Source: Lewinellaceae bacterium
GTDB lineage: Bacteria; Bacteroidota; Bacteroidia; Chitinophagales; Saprospiraceae
DNA: 64,000 nucleotides
Assembly: GCA_020636095.1 (NCBI GenBank)
Contig: JACJYN010000005.1
Location: 248,001-312,000 of the forward strand
Direction of reading: 5' to 3'
How positions within the stretch are numbered: position 1 is the first letter of the stretch; each line of letters opens with the position of its first letter. The notes under the pieces are model-generated. The model was not told the DNA's origin and did no database searches. It was given only the letters and a program-made list of their open reading frames with translations. Position numbers and translations under genes: made by a program. Of the stretch, positions 35,561 to 44,032 are shown one piece after another.

Positions 35561-36660
35561 CGGCGGGCAGTTGCGACCCGCTGGCGGTGGGCGTTGACAC
35601 AGTCATTTTACAAAACACAACGGGCTGCGACAGCCTGGTGATCACGGAGACGGTTTTGCTTCCGGGGATGAGACCTTTGTGACGGCGGGCAGTTGCGACC
35701 CGTTGGCGGTAGGCATTGACACAGTCATTTTACAAAACACAACGGGCTGCGACAGCCTGGTGATCACGGAGACGGTGCTGCTTCCGGGAGATGAGACCTT
35801 CCTGACGGCGGGCAGTTGCGACCCGCTGGCGGTGGGCGTAGATACAGTCATTTTACAAAACACAACGGGCTGCGACAGTTTGGTGATCACGGAAACGGTG
35901 TTGCTTCCGGGGATGAGACCTTCCTGACGGCGGGTAGTTGCGACCCGCTGGCGGTGGGCGTAGACACAGTCATTTTACAAAATACAACGGGCTGCGACAG
36001 CCTGGTGATCACGGAGACGGTGCTGCTTCCGGGGATGAGACCTTCCTGACGGCGGGCAGTTGCGACCCGCTGGCGGTAGGCGTTGATACAGTCATTTTAC
36101 AAAACACAGCGGGCTGCGATAGTTTGGTGATCACGGAGACGGTGCTGCTTCCGGGTGATGAGACCTTTCTGACGGCGGGCAGTTGCGACCCGCTGGCGGT
36201 AGGCGTTGACACAGTCATTTTACAAAACACAACGGGCTGCGACAGCCTGGTGATCACGGAGACGGTTTTGCTTCCGGGAGATGAGACCTTCCTGACGGCG
36301 GGCAGTTGCGACCCCTTGGCGGTAGGCGTTGACACAGTCATTTTACAAAACACAACGGGCTGCGACAGCCTGGTGATCACGGAGACGGTGCTGCTTCCGG
36401 GAGATGAGACCTTTCTGACGGCGGGCAGTTGCGACCCCTTGGCGGTAGGCGTAGACACAGTCATTTTACAAAACACAACGGGCTGCGACAGTTTGGTGAT
36501 CACGGAGACCATCCTGTTGCCAAGCTATGAGACGTTGCTGACGGCAAGTAGTTGCGACCCATCTGCGGTGGGGGTGGATACCATCCTATTACAAACTACA
36601 GCGGGCTGCGACAGTTTGGTGATCACGGAGACCATCCTGTTACCCACCGATACCACGCTT
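34930..36660 (+). repeat. 123-bp tandem repeat array inside the adhesin gene
   Basis: Fourteen units of about 123 bases (41 codons). Unit starts at GACGGCGGGCAGTTGCGACC are at 35191, 35314, 35437, 35559, 35681, 35804, 35926, 36048, 36171, 36294 and 36417, with diverged units before (two) and after (36540). Seven of the ten spacings within the near-identical block would be 123; four are 122 because CCGGGGGATGAG has become CCGGGGATGAG. Inner units are nearly identical while outer ones have diverged, the mark of recent expansion from the centre. Each encoded unit has two Cys, suggesting a small disulfide-linked fold. Confidence 0.9.
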
Positions 36661-38253
36661 ATTGAACAGGAATTATGCACAGGAGAAATCTTAATCGTCA
36701 ATGGCACGGAATACACCGAGGCGATGCCCACCGGTGTGGAAATCATTCCGGGAGGAGCAGCCAATGGCTGTGATTCAATTATCCAGATCAGCCTGGACTT
36801 CATCGATGTAGCCATGGGCGCTATTAATTCCACACTCTGTCCAGGGGAATTCATCCTGGTAAATGGCCAGCGGTACGATGAACAGAACCCTTCGGGTACG
36901 GAAATCTTTGAGAACGGTGCTGTCAATGGGTGCGATAGTATAATACAAGTGGCTCTCACCTTTGCAGAAGGTGCTTTCGGTTTCATCGAAGGGGGGCGGG
37001 CGATCTGTCCGGGAGAAACGGCCGAACTAACTGTTCGCCTGCAGGGAGCCGCTAGCTTTAACGTCAATATTTCAGATGGGACAAGCATTGTGGAGGCCTT
37101 CACCGGCATCAACGGAGATGTGACATTTAGCGTAATGCCGTCCGTAACGACGAACTATCAGATCAGCCTTTTAACCGCGGTCGGCAGCCTTTGCCCGGTG
37201 GAGATCGGAGCCGGAGCGACGGTTTCAGTATTACAGGCCGGTGATATACAGGCCGAGGTATTGAGCGACTTCGGCGGCTTTGGCGTCAGTTGCAACGACA
37301 GTCAGGATGCCACGGTTGGCGTTACTACCTCCGATCCCAGCCTTTCCTTCCAGTGGAATACCGGCCAGGTAACCCCCACGTTGGCGAATGTGGGGGCAGG
37401 CGTCTACACGGTTACCATTACCAGTACAGCCGGTTGTTCTTTTACAGACAGCGTGCAGGTGACGGCGCCGGCGGCCCTGATCGCCAAAGCCACTGGTATC
37501 GGCGTAGACTGCCTGAGCGAGCTCAGTGGCAGCATACAGGTAGAAAGCCTGGAGGGAGGCGCCGGGCCCTACGAGTACTCTCTCGACGGGCAGTTCTATA
37601 CACCTGTGGGGGGATTGCCGACGGCTATCACCGGGCTGAGCGCCGGGCTGTACACCCTTTCCTTCCAGGATGCCAATGATTGCCGGGTAGAACTGTCCAC
37701 GGAGGTAGCTTCTTTTGAAGGCCTGGCCCTCACGTTGGGGGAAGACCAAACCCTCAAACTGGGAGACAGCCTCCTGCTCCGGCCGCAAGCCAGTTTTGAG
37801 GTGGCAGATTTCAGCTGGTCCCCCCTGACCGGCATCCTCGATTCGGCGGCCTTCAGCCCTTACGTCCGGCCTATGGAAACGACGGTTTATTTCCTGACGG
37901 CCGTCGACAGCGCCGGTTGTTCCGCCACTGACCAGATCCTCATCTTTGTCAACAAGGCAAGAAACGTCTATGCGCCCAACGTCTTCAGCCCGAACGAAGA
38001 CGGCCGCAACGATTTTTTCACCCTCTTTACCGGCCCGGACGTAGCGGCCATCAAAACCTTCCGCATCTTCGACCGCTGGGGCAACCTGCTGTTCGAGAAA
38101 GCCCCCTTCCAGCCCAACGTGGAGAACCTCGGCTGGGACGGTTCTTTTAAGGGCGAGCCGATGGACCCCGCGGTGTTTGTATTCTACGCCGAAGTGGAGT
38201 ACGTGGATGGGTTCGTGGAAGTAGTGGAGGGGGATTTTGTGTTGATGCGGTAG
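35938..38253 (+). CDS. Giant secreted adhesin, C-terminal piece with T9SS type B sorting domain
   Basis: The in-frame coding part begins at about 36030, after the fourth single-base loss; the codons from 35938 to there are out of frame. It carries the last 41-residue repeats, two further GCDSI modules (LIVNGTEYTEAMPTGVEI, ILVNGQRYDEQNPSGTEI), SprB-like modules, and ends with a gliding-motility-associated C-terminal domain of about 90 residues: VYAPNVFSPNEDGRNDFF, FRIFDRWGNLLFEKAPF, NLGWDGSFKGEPMDPAVFVF, EGDFVLMR. This is a T9SS type B signal, unlike the type A signals elsewhere in the window; type B proteins usually depend on a SprF/PorP-like partner, not seen here. The protein is the C-terminus of the gene starting at 31043. 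Confidence 0.8.
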   Translation: MRPAGGGRRHSHFTKYNGLRQPGDHGDGAASGDETFLTAGSCDPLAVGVDTVILQNTAGCDSLVITETVLLPGDETFLTAGSCDPLAVGVDTVILQNTTGCDSLVITETVLLPGDETFLTAGSCDPLAVGVDTVILQNTTGCDSLVITETVLLPGDETFLTAGSCDPLAVGVDTVILQNTTGCDSLVITETILLPSYETLLTASSCDPSAVGVDTILLQTTAGCDSLVITETILLPTDTTLIEQELCTGEILIVNGTEYTEAMPTGVEIIPGGAANGCDSIIQISLDFIDVAMGAINSTLCPGEFILVNGQRYDEQNPSGTEIFENGAVNGCDSIIQVALTFAEGAFGFIEGGRAICPGETAELTVRLQGAASFNVNISDGTSIVEAFTGINGDVTFSVMPSVTTNYQISLLTAVGSLCPVEIGAGATVSVLQAGDIQAEVLSDFGGFGVSCNDSQDATVGVTTSDPSLSFQWNTGQVTPTLANVGAGVYTVTITSTAGCSFTDSVQVTAPAALIAKATGIGVDCLSELSGSIQVESLEGGAGPYEYSLDGQFYTPVGGLPTAITGLSAGLYTLSFQDANDCRVELSTEVASFEGLALTLGEDQTLKLGDSLLLRPQASFEVADFSWSPLTGILDSAAFSPYVRPMETTVYFLTAVDSAGCSATDQILIFVNKARNVYAPNVFSPNEDGRNDFFTLFTGPDVAAIKTFRIFDRWGNLLFEKAPFQPNVENLGWDGSFKGEPMDPAVFVFYAEVEYVDGFVEVVEGDFVLMR

Positions 38254-38303
38254 CCCCACCCCGGCCCTCCCCGAGGGGGAGGGGGAAAGCCTTCCCCAGC
38301 CCC

Positions 38304-38521
38304 CATGCGTATCAGGTTGATATGTTAAAATCCGGGAGTGGCGGTGTCTGGGGCTAGAACTCACCCCCGACTGCCCCCAACTTGCGTTGGCAGCAGTCTC
38401 CCCCTCTCTTGATCTTCACCGGGAGCACGGGGAAGAGAGGGGGGGGAGGGCAGCCAGACTGGGAATTCAGGGCAGGAAAGCCCTTAGAGCCTCACTTTAA
38501 CAGTTCAACCTGATGCGTATG
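38304..38521. repeat. 218-base segment bounded by imperfect inverted repeats
   Basis: CATGCGTATCAGGTTGATAT at 38304 and the reverse complement of 38496-38521 (CATACGCATCAGGTTGAACT) match in about 22 of 26 bases. The inside has GC-rich palindromes (GACTGCC...GGCAG, CCCCTCTC...GAGAGGGG) and no gene. It could be a third small non-coding element; only one copy is seen. Confidence 0.45.
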
Positions 38522-38649
38522 CCCTCAGCCCCCTTCCACGGAAGGGGTGTAGGGTTTTCGGATATTTATGGCCTTTTGCAACATCTGTACTACAACATGT
38601 AAGATTTGTACTAAACCGCAACTCTCCAATCCCCATATCTTACCCTAAG

Positions 38650-38833
38650 GGGCCGGAGAAAAATAAGTTCCCCGTTTCAGGCCAGAGATTTTGTTGCTGG
38701 ACAAGGCGCGAAGGACGCGCATAGCCCAGCTACGCAAGTGATGAGCAACGCAGTACAGCGGCAAAACCTGCCTGCTCGCCGCAAGGCAGGCAGGGATCGG
38801 CATCAAATGGGGAAGTTATTCTTCGCCGGGCCC
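38650..38833 (-). mobile_element. Short MITE-like element, copy 2 (inverted), with TAAG flanks
   Basis: Read on the minus strand it is nearly identical to 17425-17637, starting GGGCCCGGCGAAGAATAAC and differing in a few bases, except that about 29 bases are absent near its middle. TAAG stands directly on both sides (38646-38649 and 38834-38837), the complement of the CTTA flanks of copy 1. It lies in the 751-base gap after the adhesin gene. No open frame inside. Confidence 0.75.
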
Positions 38834-38896
38834 TAAGTGATTACTCCGGGCAGCTAGATAAGTAAACCTATTTATTTTACGTATTGATAGCACGGT

Positions 38897-38962
38897 CGGG
38901 CGTCTACGCCCGGGCGGGGCTCAGCCTATGCTGCCTGAATCACTCACGGGCGGAGACGCCCG
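38897..38962. repeat. GC-rich inverted repeat before the 39005 gene
   Basis: CGGGCGTCTACGCCCG (38897-38912) and CGGGCGGAGACGCCCG (38947-38962) pair with one mismatch. The stem could fold in the leader of the next gene or be a REP-like palindrome. Confidence 0.5.
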
Positions 38963-39004
38963 CGCGTATATGAAATTGATTTTTTCAACCTAAACCTAAC
39001 GAGC

Positions 39005-40374
39005 ATGAAATTTGGACATTTACTACTCCTTTCTTTTTTTATTACGTTGAATGGCAGCATCCTACAGGCCCAATGGGCGAGCCTGGGCAGCGGAATCACT
39101 GCTTCACCCAGGGCGATAGGAGGCATTGCGCCAGCCGATGAGAACGTGATTTGGGGCTTCACCTGGCATGCCAACAGTTTTGTTCCCACCCACGAATTCA
39201 CCCGCACCGTCGATGGAGGACAAACGTGGCAGGCGGGAACCCTAACCGGCGTAGAGGTACCAGTTTCCGATTTACATTTTCCCTCGACAGCCAGGAGGCC
39301 TGGCTCGCTACCGCCGATGAGCAAGACCCCATCTCCGGGCGAATTTACAAAACCATCGATGGCGGCAGTTCGTGGGTGCATCAGAGCACGGGCTTTACAG
39401 GATTCAACGAGACGCCCGCCGGAGTCTATTTCTGGAATGAAATGAGGGCTTTGCCTACGGAGCTACCTGTGCCGCCAATTTCGATGACCAGATTGCCATT
39501 TACACGACTACCGATGGCGGTGAAAATTGGTTGAAGGTGATGGCGCCTAATATGCCGGCTCAACTATCCGGGAAGGCCTTTGCCTCTGGAACCTGGCGGG
39601 TTTTTTCTCCGTTGTCGGTGACAGCATCTGGTTCAGGACGAACAAAGGGCGAGTTTTCAGGAGCACCGACCGGGGGTGACATGGGAGGCATTTTCCACTC
39701 CTCTACCCGGTTCAATTACTTGTTACCTTCAAGGATAGCCAGACAGGCCTTGCCATTTCTTACAGCCCCTAAAGGTTGCCCGAACTACAAATGGTGGGGA
39801 TACATGGGACTTGATCCCCCTTTCTGCCCCGTCCAGTTTCATAGGAGCGCAAATTGAATATATACCTGGCACTAGAGGCACCTGGTTTATACCACAAACT
39901 CTACTCAATACATGTTGTCCTATGACGACGGGACTCATTGGGAAACGATCAACTCTAATATCAATGTATGGGCTGTTGAGTTTTTGACTCCAGGACCGGA
40001 TTTGCCGGCAGCATCATCTCCTACCTGCGCAAGGTGGAGTGTACAAATGGGGGCGAGGCGCTCGGCAACCGGCTTTACGTCAAAGGCGACGCTACCGGCG
40101 CCAACAATGGCGCCTCCTGGATAGATGCCTTCACCTACCGCAAGATGCCCTCGCCGCCGCTACCGAAGGGATATCATCTGGGTGGTGAAGGCTTTTACCG
40201 GCCTGATGGTACGGGAGGCAGTGCCGACGCTAGTTTCGTTCTGGATAAAAATGTGAAGCTGTACGGCGGCTTTGCCGGCACGGAGGAAAGGCTGGAGGAC
40301 AGAGGAACCCCGCAGATTTCCCCACCCTCCTCTCCGGCGACCTGAATGGGGATGATGTAGAGGACAATCTCACC
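39005..40374 (+). pseudogene. T9SS beta-helix/BNR-repeat protein, broken N-terminal part
   Basis: A signal peptide (MKFGHLLLLSFFITLNGSIL) begins a chain whose sense can be followed only by changing frame repeatedly. Correct pieces in order are VSDLHFP, DSQEAWLATADEQDP with TIDGGSSW, EGFAYGATCAANFDDQIAIY with TTDGGENW, GLCLWNLAGFFSVVGDSIWF, VTWEAFSTPLPGSI, VTFKDSQTGLAISYSP, TTNGGDTWDLIPLSAPSS, TTNSTQYMLSYDDGTHWETI, RTGFAGSIISYLRKVECTNG, DALAAATEG, DIIWVV and FYRPDGTGG. DGGxxW and NGGxTW are BNR/Asp-box-like signatures. At least twelve single-base indels (eleven losses, one gain) lie between 39285 and 40306. The gene continues to 42349; repaired length is about 1117 residues. Either true decay or, more likely, sequence error. 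Confidence 0.65.
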
Positions 40375-41427
40375 ATGAACCGGACAGATAATGTGTGGAC
40401 CGTGGTGACGGTGAGCGAGAATATTACCGAAGCGGCCGTGATCGACGGCTTTACCATCAGTGGAGGGCATGCCAATGGAAGCGGCGCGAATGAGGATCCC
40501 GGCAAAAGCGGCGGCGGCCTGCACGCTTTGGGCCATCCGGCAGTGAGGAATTGCCACTTTGAACAGAACTACGCAGCCTGGCGGGGCGGCGGCGCTTATT
40601 TTGTGAATACGGACGGGCTAACTATTGAAAATAATTCGTTTGTACACAATGAGAGTGACAACCTGGGCGGCGGGTTAAATGTAGAATCCGACTCCTCAAA
40701 GCTGCTGGCTATCCGGGAATGTACTTTTACGGACAATGCAGCGCTGCGGGGCGGCGGGCTCAATATTCAAAATGCTGATTGCACCGTCGAGGATTGCACT
40801 TTCCTTTATAACTTAACCCCTCAGCATGCTGGAGGGATGAGGTATGACGCAACGGCCGGCGGGCAGTCCATTGAGTTGAAAGGGTCCTATTTTGAAGGCA
40901 ATGCTTCCAGCTTTGGCGGCGGCTTCTTTTTCGAGGCAAGGTCTGATAATAATTCTTTTACCATATCGGATTGCCGGTTTACAGAGAATATTTCAACCAA
41001 TCTGCAACCCGGCTGGGGGCAGAGCGGAGGAGGCGCACATATCACCGATTGGCCAAATACGGAGAACAATTCTTATTTGATGCGCGATTGTGAATTCCAG
41101 AGGAACACTTCTACCGGTTATGGTGGTGGGCTGAGTACGTTTATTGCCGGGAATGGTTCCAATCTGGAATTCCGGAATTTAACCTTCCTGGAAAATAGCA
41201 GTGATGCAGGTTCAGGAGCGATGGATGTGACCAGTGATTTTGCCACGAGCTATGGAACGGTATTAATTGACAGCTGTCATTTTGAACAAAATGCTTCCGA
41301 TTTTATCGGTGGGCTTGCCGTATATGCCGGATATGAGGATGCTCCTTCCGGAGAATACAGTGTAACCAATAGTACTTTTATTGCTAATGAAGGCAGAGAA
41401 GGGGCGCCCTATACTTTGGAGCAATGA
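40375..41427 (+). CDS. Parallel beta-helix region of the 39005-42349 gene (fragment)
   Basis: The central part of the broken gene, in one frame for 350 codons. It has short repeated segments of right-handed parallel beta-helix type: GGHANGSGANEDPGKSGGGL, NCHFEQNYAAWRGGGAYF, ECTFTDNAALRGGGLNI, CTFLYNLTPQHAGGMRYD, each with a C.F..N....GGG pattern as in polymorphic outer membrane/choice-of-anchor proteins. The fragment ends at 41427 because one extra C near 41410 shifts the frame; the sense continues in the next fragment (PILWSNEGATANFLVDNCIL). The listed start is the first ATG in this frame, not a real start. Confidence 0.65.
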   Translation: MNRTDNVWTVVTVSENITEAAVIDGFTISGGHANGSGANEDPGKSGGGLHALGHPAVRNCHFEQNYAAWRGGGAYFVNTDGLTIENNSFVHNESDNLGGGLNVESDSSKLLAIRECTFTDNAALRGGGLNIQNADCTVEDCTFLYNLTPQHAGGMRYDATAGGQSIELKGSYFEGNASSFGGGFFFEARSDNNSFTISDCRFTENISTNLQPGWGQSGGGAHITDWPNTENNSYLMRDCEFQRNTSTGYGGGLSTFIAGNGSNLEFRNLTFLENSSDAGSGAMDVTSDFATSYGTVLIDSCHFEQNASDFIGGLAVYAGYEDAPSGEYSVTNSTFIANEGREGAPYTLEQ

Positions 41428-42349
41428 AGGGGCGACCGCCAATTTCCTGGTTGATAACTGCATCCTCGATGGCAATACTGCTGACGAAAGGGGAGGGGGC
41501 CTACTGATCAATCCCCACAGTGGTGATCATCATGTAATCATCAAACATTCCCACATCATCAACAACCAAAGCCCGGATGGAGGGGCGGTTGAAGCCTATA
41601 TTGCGATGGCGAATGCACCGTTTCCTGAAAACGCTTCCTGCCGGATCGAAAACAGCCTCATTGCCGGTAACAGCAGCAGTAATGCCGCCATTTCCATGGA
41701 ATTGTTCCCCGATCTGGAACTGATCAATAGCACCGTTGCCGATAATACCGGCGGCGGTGTCGAGCTGGCCGGTTTGAGTGGCCTTACGCTGCAAAACACG
41801 ATCCTGTATAACCCCAACAGCCCTGAATTTACAGACCTTTTAGAAGATGCTGCTGTCACTTCCAACGGCGGCAATCTCATCTTCGACAGCAGCCTGGATG
41901 GCTGGCTCAACAACACCGATCAGCCTTCCACTGACCCGATGCTGGATGCAGAATACCACCTGATGCAGGGCAGCCCTGCGATAGATGCCGGGGTAGCCTA
42001 TGAGGATATGCCTGGCCTGGACCTGGCCGGCAACGACCGCGTGAGAGGCAATGCAGTAGACATCGGCGCTTATGAAAGCCCCTTTATGGTTGGCGCTAGG
42101 GAGGCCCTGGCGGAAGCCTCTATCGGCCTGGCGCCCAACCCCGCAGGCGCCTTCCTGAAGGTTGAATTGCCGATAGCCGCCCCACAGGCATTCCAAGCCC
42201 AGGTGATGGACGCTCAGGGCCAATTGGTGGCCCGGCGATTGATCCGCAACGGCGAACTGCTGGATGTGAAAGGGCTGCCCCAAGGCATGTACCTGGTGAA
42301 AGCGGCAGTGGATGGAGTGGTGTATACGGGGAGGTTTGTGAAGCAGTAG
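41381..42349 (+). CDS. C-terminal part of the beta-helix protein with T9SS type A sorting domain (fragment)
   Basis: Real sense begins at about 41411. More beta-helix rungs follow (NCILDGNTADERGGG, NSLIAGNSSSNAAISM, NSTVADNTGGGVEL), then GSPAIDAGVAYEDMPGLDLA and GNAVDIGAYE, typical of the end of choice-of-anchor Q type proteins, and a type A T9SS sorting domain starting IGLAPNPAGAFLKVEL and ending YTGRFVKQ. So the whole gene would encode a surface or released beta-helix protein, perhaps a polysaccharide-active or adhesive one; no active site is clear. Confidence 0.7.
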   Translation: MLMKAEKGRPILWSNEGATANFLVDNCILDGNTADERGGGLLINPHSGDHHVIIKHSHIINNQSPDGGAVEAYIAMANAPFPENASCRIENSLIAGNSSSNAAISMELFPDLELINSTVADNTGGGVELAGLSGLTLQNTILYNPNSPEFTDLLEDAAVTSNGGNLIFDSSLDGWLNNTDQPSTDPMLDAEYHLMQGSPAIDAGVAYEDMPGLDLAGNDRVRGNAVDIGAYESPFMVGAREALAEASIGLAPNPAGAFLKVELPIAAPQAFQAQVMDAQGQLVARRLIRNGELLDVKGLPQGMYLVKAAVDGVVYTGRFVKQ

Positions 42350-42373
42350 AAGACCTGAAATGCACAGATACGT

Positions 42374-42446
42374 ATAGAAATGTGGAAATGCCTGGCCGGT
42401 GGAATTACAAGCCTTGTTATTCTTCAGGACAGGCATTTCTATACAT
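42374..42446. terminator. Inverted repeat between convergent genes
   Basis: GTATAGAAATG at 42374 and CATTTCTATAC ending at 42446 pair, with a second GAAATGCCTG/CAGGCATTTC pairing inside. It lies between the beta-helix gene (plus) and the kinase gene (minus) and may end both transcripts. Confidence 0.45.
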
Positions 42447-42460
42447 TTCAATATATTTCC

Positions 42461-44032
42461 TTATCCCGCCCGATACTCCGTCGGCGTACACCCCATCACC
42501 TTCCGGAACTCCCGGGTGAAGTGGGTATTCGAATTAAAACCCGTATCTCCCGCGATGGCGCCGATGTTACGCCCCGGCTCCTCCAGCAGCAGCTGAGCCG
42601 CCCGGTGGATGCGGATCTGCCGGATGTACTCCTTGACCGTGCAGTTGGTGAGCGCCTTCACCTTGCGCAGGCAGGTGGCGTAGCTGACGAAGAGCGCATC
42701 GGCCAGCTGCTCAGCGCCGAAGTCCTGGTCGCTGAGGTTGTCCTCGACGGCGGCCAGGAGTTTTTCGAAAAATTCCCGGTCGGCAGGGGAGGGGTGGCCT
42801 TCTCCGGCGGGCGGCCGCGCTTTTCGGCCGATGAATCCGTTGGAGGTGTAATACTCCCGCATCCGTTCCCGGTTTTCCAGCAACCTTTTCAGGTGTACCT
42901 TCAATTCTTTTTCTTCAAAAGGCTTGGCCAGGTAGGCATCCGCCCCCTGCTCGAGGCCTTCCATGCGGGAGTCGAAGTCGGCCCTGGCGGTAAGCAGGAT
43001 GATGGGGATGTGGCTGGTTGGCAGGCCGCCTTTCAGCCTTCGGCATACTTCGTAACCGTCCATCTCCGGCATCATCACATCGCAAAGGATGATATCGGGT
43101 ATTTCCTGCAACGCTACGTCCATGCCTGCTTTCCCGTTGGGAGCGGTGAGGAGCCGATAATTGCGCCGAAGGAGGGTGGAGAGGTAGTGGGTGACGTCGA
43201 CGTTGTCTTCGATGATGAGGAGGGTGGCAATGGGGGGGGATGCTGTGGGTGCTGTGGGTGCTTTAGATGCTGTGGATGCTATGGATGCTATTGTTTGCTC
43301 TGCGACAGGATCAATAGTATCGGCAAAGGCGCCAGCCGAGGGAGCATCCATAGCATCTGCTTCATTTGCAATCGGCAAGAAAACATTGAATGTAGCTCCT
43401 TTCCCCAATTCGCTTTCCACTTCAATTCTCCCACCCAAAAGTTTCACCAGTTCTTTGGCCAGGGTGAGGCCGATGCCCGTACCTTCTCCGGAGCGGGTTG
43501 CCGAATCATCTATCTGGTAGAAGCGGTCAAAAATTTTATCCAGCTTATCTTCAGGAATCCCCTGCCCTTGGTCGATAACGGCAATAGAGAGGTAGCCGCC
43601 AGATTTGAGTGGATGGTTGGTGGCTTTTTGCCGAATGCCTAAGTTGCCTCTATTGATTGAACCGGCGCCCGGCAACTGACAACGGCCCACCCTCATCTCT
43701 ACTGCTCCGCCTTCTGGTGTAAACTTAATGGCGTTGGACAGCAGGTTGCTCACGATCTGTTGCAGCTTTCCGGGGTCGAAGTCCATCAGGATGCCATCTT
43801 CGGTTGAGTGAAATTGAAGGGTGATGTTTTTGACGTCGGCCAGGGAGTGGAAAGACTCGAGCTGGTATTTCAGAAAGGGCATCACATCGCCCTGAACTTT
43901 ATTCACGGACAGGCCGCCGCTTTCCAGTTTGGCCAGGTCGAGCATCTGGTTGACCAGGTTGAGCAGATGCTGTCCGTTGTGCTGGATGCGTTTCAGCTCC
44001 TCCCTTACCTTGTATTCAACCTTTGGTTGCAA
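42461..44032 (-). CDS. Hybrid two-component regulator, C-terminal piece: kinase, receiver, AraC-type DNA binding
   Basis: This 523-codon open frame is the second half of one gene whose first half is 44005-46837. In order: end of the HisKA helix (REELKRIQHNGQHLLNLVNQ), ATPase domain with N box LQQIVSNLLSNAIKFTPEGG, G1 box DQGQGIPEDKLDKIFDRFYQ and GEGTGIGLTLAKELVKLLGG; a receiver domain with LLIIEDN, phospho-acceptor Asp in PDIILCDVMMPEMDGYEV and LLTARADF...KPFEEKEL; and an AraC-type helix-turn-helix (FGAEQLADALFVSYATCLRK, IRIHRAAQLLLEEPGRNIGA, TGFNSNTHFTREFRKVMGCT). It binds DNA after phosphorylation to switch on genes responding to an outside signal, by analogy with HTCS regulators of Bacteroides. 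A single lost base near 44030 breaks it from the first half. Confidence 0.8.
   Translation of the reverse strand: MQPKVEYKVREELKRIQHNGQHLLNLVNQMLDLAKLESGGLSVNKVQGDVMPFLKYQLESFHSLADVKNITLQFHSTEDGILMDFDPGKLQQIVSNLLSNAIKFTPEGGAVEMRVGRCQLPGAGSINRGNLGIRQKATNHPLKSGGYLSIAVIDQGQGIPEDKLDKIFDRFYQIDDSATRSGEGTGIGLTLAKELVKLLGGRIEVESELGKGATFNVFLPIANEADAMDAPSAGAFADTIDPVAEQTIASIASTASKAPTAPTASPPIATLLIIEDNVDVTHYLSTLLRRNYRLLTAPNGKAGMDVALQEIPDIILCDVMMPEMDGYEVCRRLKGGLPTSHIPIILLTARADFDSRMEGLEQGADAYLAKPFEEKELKVHLKRLLENRERMREYYTSNGFIGRKARPPAGEGHPSPADREFFEKLLAAVEDNLSDQDFGAEQLADALFVSYATCLRKVKALTNCTVKEYIRQIRIHRAAQLLLEEPGRNIGAIAGDTGFNSNTHFTREFRKVMGCTPTEYRAG

Noticed and set aside
35679..36049. Two short open frames of pure 41-residue repeat
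   Set aside because: They are pieces of the adhesin gene between single-base losses, not separate genes.
34930..36660. CRISPR array
   Set aside because: Units are 123 bp, coding, and directly joined without unique spacers; no cas genes nearby.
39005..42349. Programmed frameshifting to explain the broken beta-helix gene
   Set aside because: Thirteen shifts of both signs without slippery sites or fixed spacing cannot be programmed.
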